From Spirodela intermedia (taxonomy: Eukaryota > Streptophyta > Magnoliopsida > Alismatales > Araceae): a stretch of 64,000 nucleotides of DNA. The number at the start of each line of letters is the position of its first letter. Within the stretch, counting starts at the first letter, position 1. Location: the NCBI GenBank assembly GCA_902729315.2, contig LR746268.1, positions 8,680,005 to 8,744,004 on the forward strand, in the 5' to 3' direction. This document shows, in pieces, positions 24,001 through 34,545 of the stretch. Below the pieces are notes generated by a model, which worked only from the letters and a program-made list of their open reading frames with translations, had not been told where the DNA came from and ran no database searches. The translations under genes and the position numbers were made by a program.

Positions 24001-26249
24001 TAAATACTTCAGACTTGTGTTTCAAGAAGAATATCCAGACTTTCCTAGAAAAATCATCAACAAAGGTTAGAAAATATCGAGCACCACCAATCGACATCAC
24101 ATCAAGTGAACTACACATATATGAATGAACATAATCTAGGACACCACCTATATCATACTTCGTTGTTTTCAATGTCACCCTGCACTATTTTCTCATGATA
24201 CAGTACTTACAAAAATTCGATTTGCAAGTTCTCACACTAGGTAGTAGTACTTGTGTATATAGCTTCTGCATACATGTTTCACTCATATAGCCCAATCACA
24301 AGTGCCATAAAAGTGTGTCATTAATCATGGAATCATCCAATGTCGCAACACAAATTCCACTTACAATAGTACTTCCCTCAAGTTTATAAATATTCGTTCG
24401 TTGACGTCTTCTCTTTATCACAATAAGTGATCACTTTATAATCTTTTGGATCTCATTCTCTCCTTTAAAGTAACATCCATTCACTTCTAATACTCTAAGT
24501 GAAATCAAATTTTGGTGTGATGCTAGAACATGACGAACATTTTCAAGCTCTTAAATCACTCTGTCAAACATTTGAACTTTTATCAAACTAATGCCCACAA
24601 CTTCGTAAGCTACATTGTTTCTTATAAAAATAACTCCTATTGGACTTTTGTATGAGTAAAACTAGTCAGCATGATGACACATATGATAAGAACAACTAGT
24701 ATCAAGAATCCGTGTATTCGACAACTCAGCTGCAACAAGTCCAGAATAGATTTCACCATCTTCTCTGTCCTCAATTTTCCTAACATTAGCAAAAGAAAAA
24801 TCACCTTCTATTATTTTATCGTTGTGGTTCTTCGAATAATCTCTTCATAAGTCTCTATTCTTATTACACTTATGACAAGTTTAGTTCTTCAATTAATTTG
24901 TCTGTGACTTAGATCAACCCTTCTTGTCTCCTGATGATTTTTTCTCCTTCTACCTTCTACGTTCTCTTCCAACCTTCGCATATAAACCTTCACCACGAGC
25001 TTCATCAACATCCTTCTTCTGATGATAATACTCTATCAATAAGTCAATAACATCTTCAAAAACATGTGTTGTATTATCATACAATAAGGTCGTAATAAGA
25101 TGATCATATGAATTAGGGAGAGAAACAAACAAAATAATAACTTTTTCTCATTAGAAAATTTTGATTCTATATGAAGTAAGTCATTTAGTAATTGACTAAA
25201 ATAATCAATATATGAGATGACAAATCATCTTCATATGATGTGTAATCTAAATAGTTTTCTCTTTAATGTTAATTTACTCATCATTAACTTTGGTACACAT
25301 TATTTTTTCAACTTCTTCTAGAGTTCATTTGGATTATATTCATCCATATCCTACTGAAGAGCCTAATCAAACAAACATGTATGAATAAAACCTCTAACCT
25401 TCTTCTTTATTATCTCCCAATCATCAGTACTGATCTTGTCTAACTTTGGACCATCCAAAGTCTTATACAAGTCAGTCTACAACAACGCATCATACACACA
25501 ATGTTTTTAGAGATTAAAATTAGAAAAATTATCTAACTTTTAGATGTCATTAAGCACCTTAGAAGTCATAGTAAATTTAAAATAATCAAATCAATGCTCT
25601 AATACCACTTGTAGAATAAAATATGCAAGTATAAGATCACAATAACAGCGAAAACTCAATTTCTAGATATTAAGGAGAACAAATAGAAGAAAAATCACTA
25701 AGCTATTAGAAATCTTGATGAGAACAAGACTTCCACAAAACACCCCTAATCCATATCTCAATGCCCCCGAGATGACTTACACACTAAAAGTTCAACAATA
25801 GACTATTATCTCTTTCTATAAAGACTTCCTCTATAATAGAAAAGAGAGAAGATATCAAGAAGAGGAATAGAGTTGATGAAGAGAGAGAATAGAATCAAGA
25901 GAAAAATAGTTATACGTTATACTCATAAAAAGAGAAATATATGTCATATTTATAGAAACAAGAAAAGATAACCGCTTCCTAAAAAGAAGCATCTTGATCT
26001 ATGTGCAGCCGAGTCCACACATCTCGAATATGACGACTATAACCACCCTCGATCTCTCTCTACACGACCCCCGAAATGAGTCATAAGGGTCGACATGACT
26101 ATTGTGTCACCATCCCCTTACTCCTTGCACGCCTTCAAGTAAGTCAAATTGGAGAGCTCTCTCTCACGTCTCCCAAATAGTTGAGACGGGAGAGGTTCTC
26201 TCACACGTCTCCTAAATGGGTCAGCTGTGATGGACTGACACAGTCAACA
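24001..26249 (-). mobile_element. Ty1/copia retrotransposon, 5' half, truncated at the gap (element 2)
   Basis: Minus-strand element. A 640-bp LTR lies at 26,249-25,610 (TGTTGACT...TCTACA), followed by a primer-binding site TGGTATTAGAGC (about 25,607-25,596) of the initiator-tRNA-Met type. Gag begins near 25,575 (MTSKVLNDI) and continues past stops to SLPNSYDHLITTLLYDN (25,132-24,950). A zinc-knuckle relic follows near 24,870, a protease motif DTSCSYHM near 24,700, a GAG-pre-integrase relic around 24,300, and the integrase core start YFLTFVDDFSRKVWIFFLKH ends at 24,001. In-frame stops show it is inactive. Its LTR differs from that of element 1, so it is another family. The left half is lost at the gap. 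Confidence 0.85.
25610..26249 (-). repeat. 5' LTR of copia element 2
   Basis: Bounded by TG and CA on the minus strand and followed 2 bp later by the primer-binding site. Its outer edge touches a dehydrogenase pseudogene. The partner LTR is not in the window, so target-site duplication and age cannot be read. Confidence 0.75.
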
Positions 26250-26540
26250 CTCTCCATGCCCCACAACACCGTGCTTTGAGCTGGTGTAGGCAAGGGTCCT
26301 CAAGCCACCAAGGGTGGAGGTGACGCTGGCAATGGTGAGGATACTACCCCGGCAGGTGGGGATCATGACCTTGGCAGCGTGCTTGGTGCCTAGAAAGGCC
26401 ACCCAGAGGTTCACAGCGATCACCTGGTCAAACTCCCCTGCCTAGCAATTGATGATCAAGGGCATTACTAGGTTGAGGACGGTGGCCTTGTTGCACATGA
26501 CGTTGGGCTTGAGTTCACATGGATGCTCTCCCTCTAGATG
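26250..26540 (-). pseudogene. Short-chain dehydrogenase (SDR) fragment
   Basis: Central part of a classical SDR of the secoisolariciresinol/xanthoxin dehydrogenase-like type. Minus-strand translation shows NLWVAFLGTKHAAKVMIP, then GSILTIASVTSTLGG, then the active-site-like YTSSKHGVVGH, matching the family's Ser...YxxxK order. An in-frame TAG lies after LVMPLIINC, and neither end of the gene is present. The coding match ends right at the LTR edge (26,249), so element 2 probably landed in it. The rest of the gene should lie beyond the element's missing half. Confidence 0.78.
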
Positions 26541-26699
26541 CAATGATTGTTGAGTTAAGAATGGTAGGGTTATGTGTACAACTACGAAAATATAAAAACA
26601 AATTATGAGATATTAAATTAGAGATATACTCTCTCAACATGTCAGAGCCCTCAAGCTCACTTGTGCTATTTTGTAGAATTACTTTATCCTTCTATTCCT

Positions 26700-27396
26700 T
26701 TGACTTTAAAGTCTCCCTCATCATTTATTTTTTATTGATCCAGTCAAGTCTTGTGTTCTTGTCTATCTAGAGAGGTTCTTCTATTGTAATTCTTCTCTAA
26801 AATCTTCAAGAATCAGTTCCCAAAGGACAAGGAGCTAAGTTCTTGCCTATTTTACTAGTTTCATCTCTACAAAACCAATTCTTTCTTGTCACACCGACAT
26901 TCCACTCTATTGAACCTCTCTGAATTTTATCTTTTTGGTGATTGACAAAGACATGACAATTGTTAAGACAACAAAGTGCATGTCTCAGAAGAGTCTTTCC
27001 AAACTTTCAGCCAATCTCTCTTCGTACCTTGATTTAGATTTCTGGTGACACTTTTCACTTGTAGTAGTAGGTGAATGGATTTAAAGTAGTAGAAGAATGG
27101 ATTTCTGGTAGTAGGGAAACCAACGCCTTTATCACTACCCACCTAATCAAGATTTTAAAATAATCAAGATGTTGTGGACTTCTCCATCGAATGTTCATAT
27201 CAAGAAACACTATAGAGGAAATTAAAAGCATCCATAGCAACTTTGTCCCATAAGCTATAGGCTCCGAAGTCGTTTGACGAAAGTCAATTCGACGGCATTT
27301 AAGTGGTGGAACATGGCACCTCCTTCCGAGTACCCTGCCTTTCCTTGTGAAGTATGACTTCTCCATTTGTGATATATATATATATATATATATATC

Positions 27397-27442
<46 letters not shown>

Positions 27443-28890
27443 CTGCTGCCAGCCCCCATCTTGTGCTTGGCCCAATTCAAGTTGGGGGGTGACTTCTAAG
27501 GGTTCAGCGCAGATTTATCTCTCTACTTCTGAGTCCAAACAATTTAATGGCCCTCATGTGATCTAATCATCATAGAAGATATAAATCTTGGGGTATTTTT
27601 CATTTAAAATCCTTCATAAAAAAATTCATTTATTGGGAATTATCTCCATGCTCTAACTTTTGTCAGTTCCCACATTACATATGTTTCTAAATACTATTAA
27701 TTCGTTCAAATAATTCGAACATCATATATTTGACTTAAATGCCAAAGTAGTTTATAAGAATTTAAAGGTCTAATAATTTATAAGAATTTAGATGTGAATA
27801 AATTGTTCAAATATGTATAAAGCACCTCGTTTCTAAAGAACCAGCTTGATGAGCCAATGATTTATAGGTTTTTGAGATTATCTAGAAGAATAATTTTTCC
27901 AAAAATTAAGATAATTCCTTCAATTACGGACATTGTGCTGCAAGGTTGTCGTCATTGGGGAAATCCTTCAATTTCACAAGAGAAATGTTTTGCTATGAAG
28001 AGAAAATCTTGAAGATCCTCAGCATCATGGTCAACTACTAGTTGAGCAGTCCTTATTTGGTAACACATGCCTAGAAATCAATAGGAAACTACAAATATTA
28101 ATCTTGCAAATTTTATAATAATTTGAAATCCTTAAATTTTAATGCAATCTTCATTGCATCTTGTTCCTCTTCTAATAACCTTTATAATAATCTGTTGTGT
28201 GCTAATATCTATGACGACAGCTTACAACTAAAAAATATTTGACTCATTTGGGCTCAAATGTGAACTAATTTTTCTTGACAGATTTCCACCTTATTTAATT
28301 ACATTACATAATTAATGATAATTTTCACATTATTAATGGCAATAAACCATATTATTCTTTTTCAACATCACAACCTTTGAGGCTCTCAAACCCGATAGGT
28401 GTACCCCTTGTCAAGTAGATTCATAAATGCTCCACTCATGTGAATTAAAGTATTTACTTACAAATAACAATGAATCACAAGGGTCTCTTCTTATACCAGC
28501 TAAATCCAAAAATTGTGTAAATGAAATACAAGACTACGAATTGAGGCAGGATTCATATATGTGGTCATGATGCTCATGTAAACACCAATGGTTCAAGGAA
28601 AACCTAATGTAAAGCCTCCCTATTGTTATACTATAGAGATTACTCATTGATTTTAACAGGAACATAATATTTTCATCATAGTGAATATATATTTCATTGA
28701 ATTATTTTCCTGATTTCATTTGTATATATGGGTTTAACTTTCACCAGAGGGAACTATGAGCCTCAGCTTCTATGTTTAGAAGAGGGTTTTGGTGGCACAC
28801 AACATGAGAGTATTATGGATAAAATCATAGCTTTCTTTGAGTCACATTGAGTACCATACTTCAATACAAGGTGTATTTCTCATCACATCA
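26700..28890 (+). pseudogene. Decayed tandem copy of the ILR1-like gene
   Basis: Parts of the intact ILR1-like gene downstream are recognisable in order. The segment 26,700-27,200 matches its intron 1 (about 29,715-30,110), with shared landmarks such as caccgacattccac and tttctggtga. The segment 28,530-28,605 matches exon 2 around tgtggtcatga (the metal-binding CGHD). The segment 28,745-28,885 matches exon 3 around gaagaggg (PAEEG). Differences are dominated by C-to-T and G-to-A changes, as expected from decay of methylated DNA. Exon 1 is not found; the SDR fragment and other DNA occupy its place. A (AT)n(CT)n run and other DNA enlarge intron 1. It is not coding. Confidence 0.75.
27372..27439. 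repeat. (AT)12 and (CT)19 compound microsatellite
   Basis: AT run at 27,372-27,395 followed by a CT run at 27,401-27,439, inside the intron 1 remnant of the ILR1-like pseudogene. Confidence 0.93.
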
Positions 28891-29139
28891 AGTCAATTCC
28901 TAGCCTAGACCGCAACAAAAAGGGAAAGCAAACACTGCTGGGCTGGCATGGTCGCTATTCGGATGGTGACGTGTTTAATGGGCCGAAGGGCTGAAAATTC
29001 ATCGTTCATGGGCCACACGATCGGTCCAAGGAGCCCGACTGTAATGGGCCGCACGACAGTTGCGACTGTTTAATGGCCATTTATTTGAATATTCAGAATT
29101 ATTAAAATTTGCTCGGAGAACAGGAGAGGATCGAGTGGG
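28891..29139. other. Upstream region of the ILR1-like gene
   Basis: A short spacer between the pseudogene and the intact gene. The words gggcc/ggccc recur (near 28,980, 29,010 and 29,047), resembling TCP/site-II-like promoter words. No clear TATA box was chosen. Confidence 0.35.
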
Positions 29140-31432
29140 ATGCTCGGGTGTGGCGGCCTATTCATGGCCTCGCTGCGAGGTCCCTTCTTCCTCTTCGCGC
29201 TGATCATGGCGACCTCGATCGCGAACCCTTCATGGGCTCCCCCGCGGGGCCTACTCGATAGCCTTCCCCGGCAGCTGCTGGAGTCGGCGCGGAGCCCGGA
29301 GTTCTTCGAATGGATGAAGGGAGTGAGGAGGAGGATCCACCAGCACCCGGAGCTGGCCTTTGAGGAGCACATGACCGGCGAGCTCATCAGGAGGGAGCTC
29401 GAAGGCCTCGGTATCGACTACTCGTGGCCGGTGGCCAGGACCGGGGTCGTCGCCACCATCGGGCCCGGCGACGGGCCGGAGTTCGCCCTCAGGGCTGACA
29501 TGGACGCTCTCCCTCTGGAGGTGATGACTCCCCTCGCCTCTCCGTTTTGCTCCACTGGTTGTGGTCGAATTCGACGGGGGTTTCTTCTGTAGTCCGTGCG
29601 ACGATCTTCGCCGGCGAGCTTCGAATAGGGTCGAGCCCAGAGGTTCCATTTGGGAATTCTCGAGCAGCCGGTTGGGGGAAATGCGATTTATGATCTTTAA
29701 TTTGCCTGCTATTTTAGGTCTCCGTCGTCGTCTCTCTTTGATTGACCCCGTCGAGTCCTGTGTTCTTGCCTATCCGGAGAGATTACCCTGTTGTTGTAGT
29801 TCTTCTCCAAGATCTTCAAGAATAGATTGCCAGAGAACGAGGAGCTATGTTCTCGCCCAATTCCTTCTTCTCATTACACCGACATTCCACCCCATTGCAC
29901 CTCTCTGAATTCCATCCTTCCGGTGGTTGATAAAGGCCCGGCCATTGTTAAGACGGCAAAGCCCATGTTCTATAGATTTCTGGTGAAGCGTCTCACTTGT
30001 TTATGCGAATAGGTTTCATAAGACGCGGGTCATTGAGCTTCATTCATCACTACCCACCTATTCCATTGTGTAAAATAATCAGGATGATGTAGATTTCCCC
30101 TTCGAATCATAACCTGTTGTGGGTTTACTTATCATTGCATCGATTCATCAGCGATCCACTGCTATGAACTGATTAATCGATAGCTCAAATGTTCAGGAAA
30201 AGGTAGATTGGGAGCACAAGAGCAGGCATAGAGGCAAGATGCATGCATGTGGTCATGACGCGCACATAACGATGCTGCTGGGCGCTGCCAGATTGCTTCA
30301 GGACCGAAAGGACGACCTCAAGGTAAAAATTGGCCATTCCAGAAAAAGCTTAGCTGATGAAAAAACTCTCCAACTGTTATTGTAGATGGATTATTGATTA
30401 CTCCAAGAAAGGAAGATTCTTAATGATTCGTTCCCATTTCTGCCAAAGGGTACTGTGAAACTCATCTTCCAGCCCGCGGAAGAGGGATTTGCCGGCGCAT
30501 ACCATGTTCTAAAGGAAGGCACTTTGGAGAAGACGAGAGCCATCTTTGGGTTGCATGTTGATCCTCGGCTTCCATCGGGCTCCCTGTCCTCAAAATCTGG
30601 GGTGCTTCTTGCCGCATCCGCCCGATTCATGGCTGTGATCAGAGGAAAAGGCCGCCTTCTTGGTCATGATCCGGTCTTGGCCGCCTCATTTGCGGTTCTT
30701 GGGCTGCAGGCCATAATCTCTCGGGAAACTGATCCGATCCAATCTAGTGTAAGCTTCTCCCCCCTGTTCTTGGCAGCTGCTTGGTTGGTCAACCCATCCC
30801 GTCCTTCCATTTTCGATCGAAGCGTTGAAACACGCCATCAACGGATCTCCTGATTTGTGGTCTCAGGTGGTCTCTGTTGTGTTCGTAAGAGCTGGGGATG
30901 CCCTGGATGCAATCCCTGAGTCTGTAACTTTGGGGGGCACCTTCCGGAGTTTGACTAATGAAGGGCTCGCCTTCCTCTCAAGAAGGATTAAAGAGGTAAG
31001 AAGTCTGACCTAATGCCCTTCCTCTGGTTTGACCCACCAAAGCTGATGAGTCTCTCCCTCCTCCTTCAGGTTATAGAGGCATACTCCGCTGCTCACCGGT
31101 GCACTTCGGCAGTGATGTTCATGGAGGAGGAGAGGATACCGTACCCACCCACGGTCAACGACCCAGCTATGTACGAACTTGCCAGGCGGGTGGGGGAGGA
31201 ACTGGTTGGGAGAAACAAGGTCCACGTGTCAAAGCCCATGATGGCGGCGGAAGACTTCGGCTTCTACTCTCAGAGGATCCCGAGCACCTTATTCTTGGTC
31301 GGCACGAGGAATCAGACAGTGGGAGCCGTCCATCAGCTCCACTCCCCCTACTTCTTCTTCGACGATTGCGTGCTCCCCTTTGGGGCGGCCCTGCATGCCG
31401 CAGTCGCCATGGCTTACTTGGATTCTTCGTAG
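29140..31432 (+). CDS. IAA-amino acid hydrolase, ILR1-like (M20D amidohydrolase)
   Basis: Releases free auxin (or jasmonate) from amino-acid conjugates, usually in the ER. Five exons (29140-29520, 30197-30322, 30449-30748, 30867-30995, 31070-31432) give 432 aa, or 424 if Met9 (29,164) is the start; both leave a hydrophobic signal peptide. Metal-site residues of the family are kept: Cys145 and His147 in HACGHD, Glu180-Glu181 in PAEEG, His205 in GLHVD and His403 in HQLHSP. The dimerisation domain is abnormal: the usual GKGGHAA-x-P segment is replaced by [10 protein letters not shown], about five residues shorter and without that His. The C-terminus is MAYLDSS, with no KDEL-like ER signal. It converges with the PPR gene 212 bp away, and a decayed copy lies just upstream. 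Activity is uncertain. Confidence 0.88.
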
Positions 31433-31644
31433 TTCTGGTGAGAGAACCTCAGCGGAGCTAACGAAGACACGGGCCAGAAACCAGCACTCTCGGACTCTTG
31501 CTGCCTGTTTTCGTATTTCTGCTGGCAGGATCGCTATCTGCAAATAAACGTTTCTTCGAGAACTGGAGCTTCCAGCTCTGGAAATCGCCATGGAACTGTT
31601 CTCCTCCATCCACAGATAATAAATATGTGCAGGTTTCCGTGAGA

Positions 31645-33315
31645 TCAGATCCAGCTACATCCGGGTATCTTCCTGATTCCTCGTTCCCTCATCCTCCTCC
31701 TCACCTCGGAGACGTCGGCCCACCTGTTGGCCGCGGCGTAGATGTTCGACAGCAGAACGTAGTTGCCGGCGTTGGTCGGCTCGATCTCGAACAGCTTCTC
31801 CGCCACCGTCGTCCCGAGCTCGACCTCGCCGTAGGCGCAGCAGCCCCGCAGGAGGGCGCCCCAGACGCCAGCGTGGGGCTCCTCGCTCATCGACAGGATG
31901 AGCTCGTAGGCCTCCGCCAAGCTCCCGGCCCGCGCCAGGAGGTCAACCATGCACGCGTGGTGGTCGACGGTGGGAGCGATGCGATATTTCTCCTTCATCA
32001 GGTCGAAGTACCTCCTGCCCTCGTCGATCAGGCCGGCGTAGTTGCAGGCGGCGAAGAGTACGGTGAAGGTCACGTCGTCGGGGGTCAGGCCCTCGAGGAG
32101 CAGCCGCGGGAAGAGCTCCGCCGCCTTGGCGCCGTGGCCGTGGAAGGAGTAGCCCTGCATCATGGAGCAGTAGGTGAGGAGGCTCCTCTGCGGCAAGGCC
32201 TCGAAGAGGGCGGAGGCCCTCGCCATGTCGCCGCACTTGGCGTTCATGTCGATCAGGGCGGCCATGACGTGCGGCCGCTTGAGGTCAGCTTGGGACCGAG
32301 AGACCAGGGAGTCGGCCCATCGAGCAACCTGGAGGCAGCCCAGCTGGGAGCAGGCGGAGAGCAGGCCGACGAGGACGTGCTCGTCGGGGCTGACCTCGCG
32401 GTCCTTCATGTCGGAGAAGATCTTGATGGCGGCGTTGGGCTGGCCGTTCTGAGCGTAGCCCGATATCATCGCCGACCAGGAGAAGACGTCCATCTCGTCC
32501 ATGCGGAGGAACAGGGACTCCGCGGCGGCCATGTCCCCGGCCTTTGCGTACCCGTCGATCAGGGAGGTGAAGGAGACGACGTTTCTCTCGGGCATCTCGT
32601 CGAACAGCTCGCGGGCGCTCTGCAGATCACCGAGCTTCACGCAACCGTCGATCATCGCATTCCAGGTGGCCAAGTTCCTGTGCGGCATATCGTCGAACAA
32701 GGCCCTGGCAGAGACTAGGTCGCCGGAGCTCAAGTGTCCACCGATCATGGCCGTCCAGGACACCACATTGGGGGCCCTCATGGCGAGGAAAAGCTTCATA
32801 GCAGACGGCATCTCCCTGCACTTCCCGTAGAAGTCGATCAGCGCCGTGCCGACGAACACGTCGGCCTCAAGACCTAGCCGCAGGACGGCGCCGTGCAGGC
32901 AGGCGCCAGCGCGGAAGGCCCCCGCGCCGGAGCAGGACCTGAGGACGGGCGGGAAGGTGAACCCATCGGGCCTCGCCTCCGCGCTCCGCTGCATCAGCCT
33001 GAAGCATTGCAGCGCGCAGGGGAAGGACGAGCTCTCCGCGTGGACCTTGATGAGCGTGTTCCAGAGGCAGAGATTGGGTGCGACGACGCGATCGAACACC
33101 TCGCGCGCGTACGCGGCGGAGCGGCAGAGGGCGCCGCACAGGCAGAGGAAGCGGGAGACGACGAACTGGTCCTGCTCCAGACCGTCACGCACTATCCGCG
33201 CGTGTATCTGCCGGAGGGTATCGAAGCTCTTGCAGACCTTTATCAGGCTCACCACGGAGGCGTTGCGACTGGTGGACGAGGCTGCGGCGGTGGCTGCCAG
33301 TCGGACTAAGCTCAT
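31645..33315 (-). CDS. Pentatricopeptide repeat protein, E class
   Basis: Intronless gene of 556 aa, an organelle RNA-binding protein that likely guides C-to-U editing or processing of a specific transcript. It begins MSLVRLAATAAASSTSRN, a Ser/Ala/Arg-rich probable mitochondrial presequence, followed by VVSLIKVCKSFDTLRQIHAR. PLS-type repeats run through the body (for example NVVSWTAMIGGHLSSGDLV, NLATWNAMIDGCVKLGDL, NVVSFTSLIDGYAKAGDM). The C-terminal E motif ends RGIRKIPGCSWI and there is no DYW deaminase, so editing would need a partner. It resembles Arabidopsis At5g37570. The open frame extends 75 codons upstream to 33,540; I chose the Met next to the presequence. Confidence 0.9.
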   Translation of the reverse strand: MSLVRLAATAAASSTSRNASVVSLIKVCKSFDTLRQIHARIVRDGLEQDQFVVSRFLCLCGALCRSAAYAREVFDRVVAPNLCLWNTLIKVHAESSSFPCALQCFRLMQRSAEARPDGFTFPPVLRSCSGAGAFRAGACLHGAVLRLGLEADVFVGTALIDFYGKCREMPSAMKLFLAMRAPNVVSWTAMIGGHLSSGDLVSARALFDDMPHRNLATWNAMIDGCVKLGDLQSARELFDEMPERNVVSFTSLIDGYAKAGDMAAAESLFLRMDEMDVFSWSAMISGYAQNGQPNAAIKIFSDMKDREVSPDEHVLVGLLSACSQLGCLQVARWADSLVSRSQADLKRPHVMAALIDMNAKCGDMARASALFEALPQRSLLTYCSMMQGYSFHGHGAKAAELFPRLLLEGLTPDDVTFTVLFAACNYAGLIDEGRRYFDLMKEKYRIAPTVDHHACMVDLLARAGSLAEAYELILSMSEEPHAGVWGALLRGCCAYGEVELGTTVAEKLFEIEPTNAGNYVLLSNIYAAANRWADVSEVRRRMRERGIRKIPGCSWI

Positions 33316-33614
33316 AGAGCGAACCCGAGAGAGCGAGCGAGAGAGAGAGAGGAGGCCGGTGGCGCCACCGATCAGGAGCCACGATGAGGGGGCAAGCAAG
33401 CCATGAGAAATGCTCGAAAGATATTTGCATAATAGTCCCCTACAGAAACACTGAGGATCGATCTCACGAGCACCGTTTGATCGGTAGACTACTGGGCCAC
33501 GCTCGTAGGCCCAACCCGAACCGGTCCCGATGACCGACAACCGGCGCGATGGGGACTCCTACAATTCCGCCTACTCGGTCGCCGGTGGACGGCGACGGCG
33601 GCCATGGAAAGATA

Positions 33615-34301
33615 GAAGCACAACAGATGGCCGGAGGAGGTGCCGCCGCCAAGAGAGCACCCACCGCCGGGACTGGCGTCGTCGTCTGCGATTCTTCAGT
33701 TCGATGGCAGCGTCTTACCCCACGTCTTCAACGGCAACACCTCCAAGGACTTCACGGTTGTGATCCTCTCCATCTTCCTACGCTGAAAGAAAGACTTATG
33801 GTTTGATGATGACGACCCGTCTGGTTCTGATTCAGATCAACAGCGCGAGCCACCACTGGAAGATCGATAACTCGTGGCTGGAGATTGAAGACGCCGGAGA
33901 CCGGCAGGGCGGGCTTGAGAGGCCCGAGAAGGCTTCCAAGACCTGCAAGTGGGGAGATGACAAACAGTGTAAACCTAATCGCCATTAAAGCTCGTCTCGA
34001 GCTCGCTTTGCCTTCGCGCCGTCATCTCGCTGGACGGTCTTCAAGGCTGGATCGAGACAACGATCACCGACATGGCCATGGCCGACAACCCGGCCCCTGA
34101 AGATTTCCCCGCGCCGAGCGTTGACTTGGGTTGTTTGTTTTGGCTTTAATTCTTGGGCGGCAAGTGAGACAGGAGCTTAGGAGGTCCAAGAGCGACATCG
34201 TCGTCGTCTTCAGTGGTCTGAGAGATCCGTGAAGTAGCGGAGGGTAAGATCATCGCCTCCTCGCTGTCCCCTGGGGTTGGGTAGGGTTGCTGACGATTGT
34301 C

Positions 34302-34338
<37 letters not shown>

Positions 34339-34545
34339 CAAACATTATGATCGTCATTAATTCTGTTCGGAGGAGCCCACCATGTGGACGTGAGGTTCTC
34401 CACAGAGGAAGATCCCGAATGGTTTAACGATGTGATGAAGACGGAGATACGGATCCTGAGAACCTGGCTCGACTGATACTAACAAGACTACGCCCGTGGA
34501 AGCTTTCTCTACAGAAGTCAACGGGAGAACACCATAGCTTAGCAT
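33615..34545 (+). pseudogene. S28 serine carboxypeptidase (Pro-X carboxypeptidase-like) pseudogene
   Basis: Pieces of a prolylcarboxypeptidase-like protein appear in the right order but in shifting frames. LASSSAILQFDGSVLPH with TSKDF is at about 33,675-33,765. NSWLEIEDAGDRQGGLERP with KTCK is near 33,860-33,950. GWIETTITDMAMADNPAPEDF is near 34,045-34,110. VVFSGLRDP followed by TGA (the family has Trp there) is near 34,200-34,235. GAHHVDVRFSTEEDPEWF, carrying the catalytic-His context, is near 34,374-34,425 and is followed by more stops. The N-terminal half, including the GGSYGG nucleophile motif, is not recognisable. A (CT)n tract at about 34,305-34,332 sits in a former intron. Non-functional. 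Confidence 0.8.

Noticed and set aside
31498-32718. 406-codon plus frame
   Set aside because: Antisense to the intronless PPR gene, whose repeats are unmistakable.
33530-33806. Plus-strand small gene head to head with the PPR gene
   Set aside because: The best reading is the start of the degraded S28 carboxypeptidase, whose match lies in a different frame from the open one.
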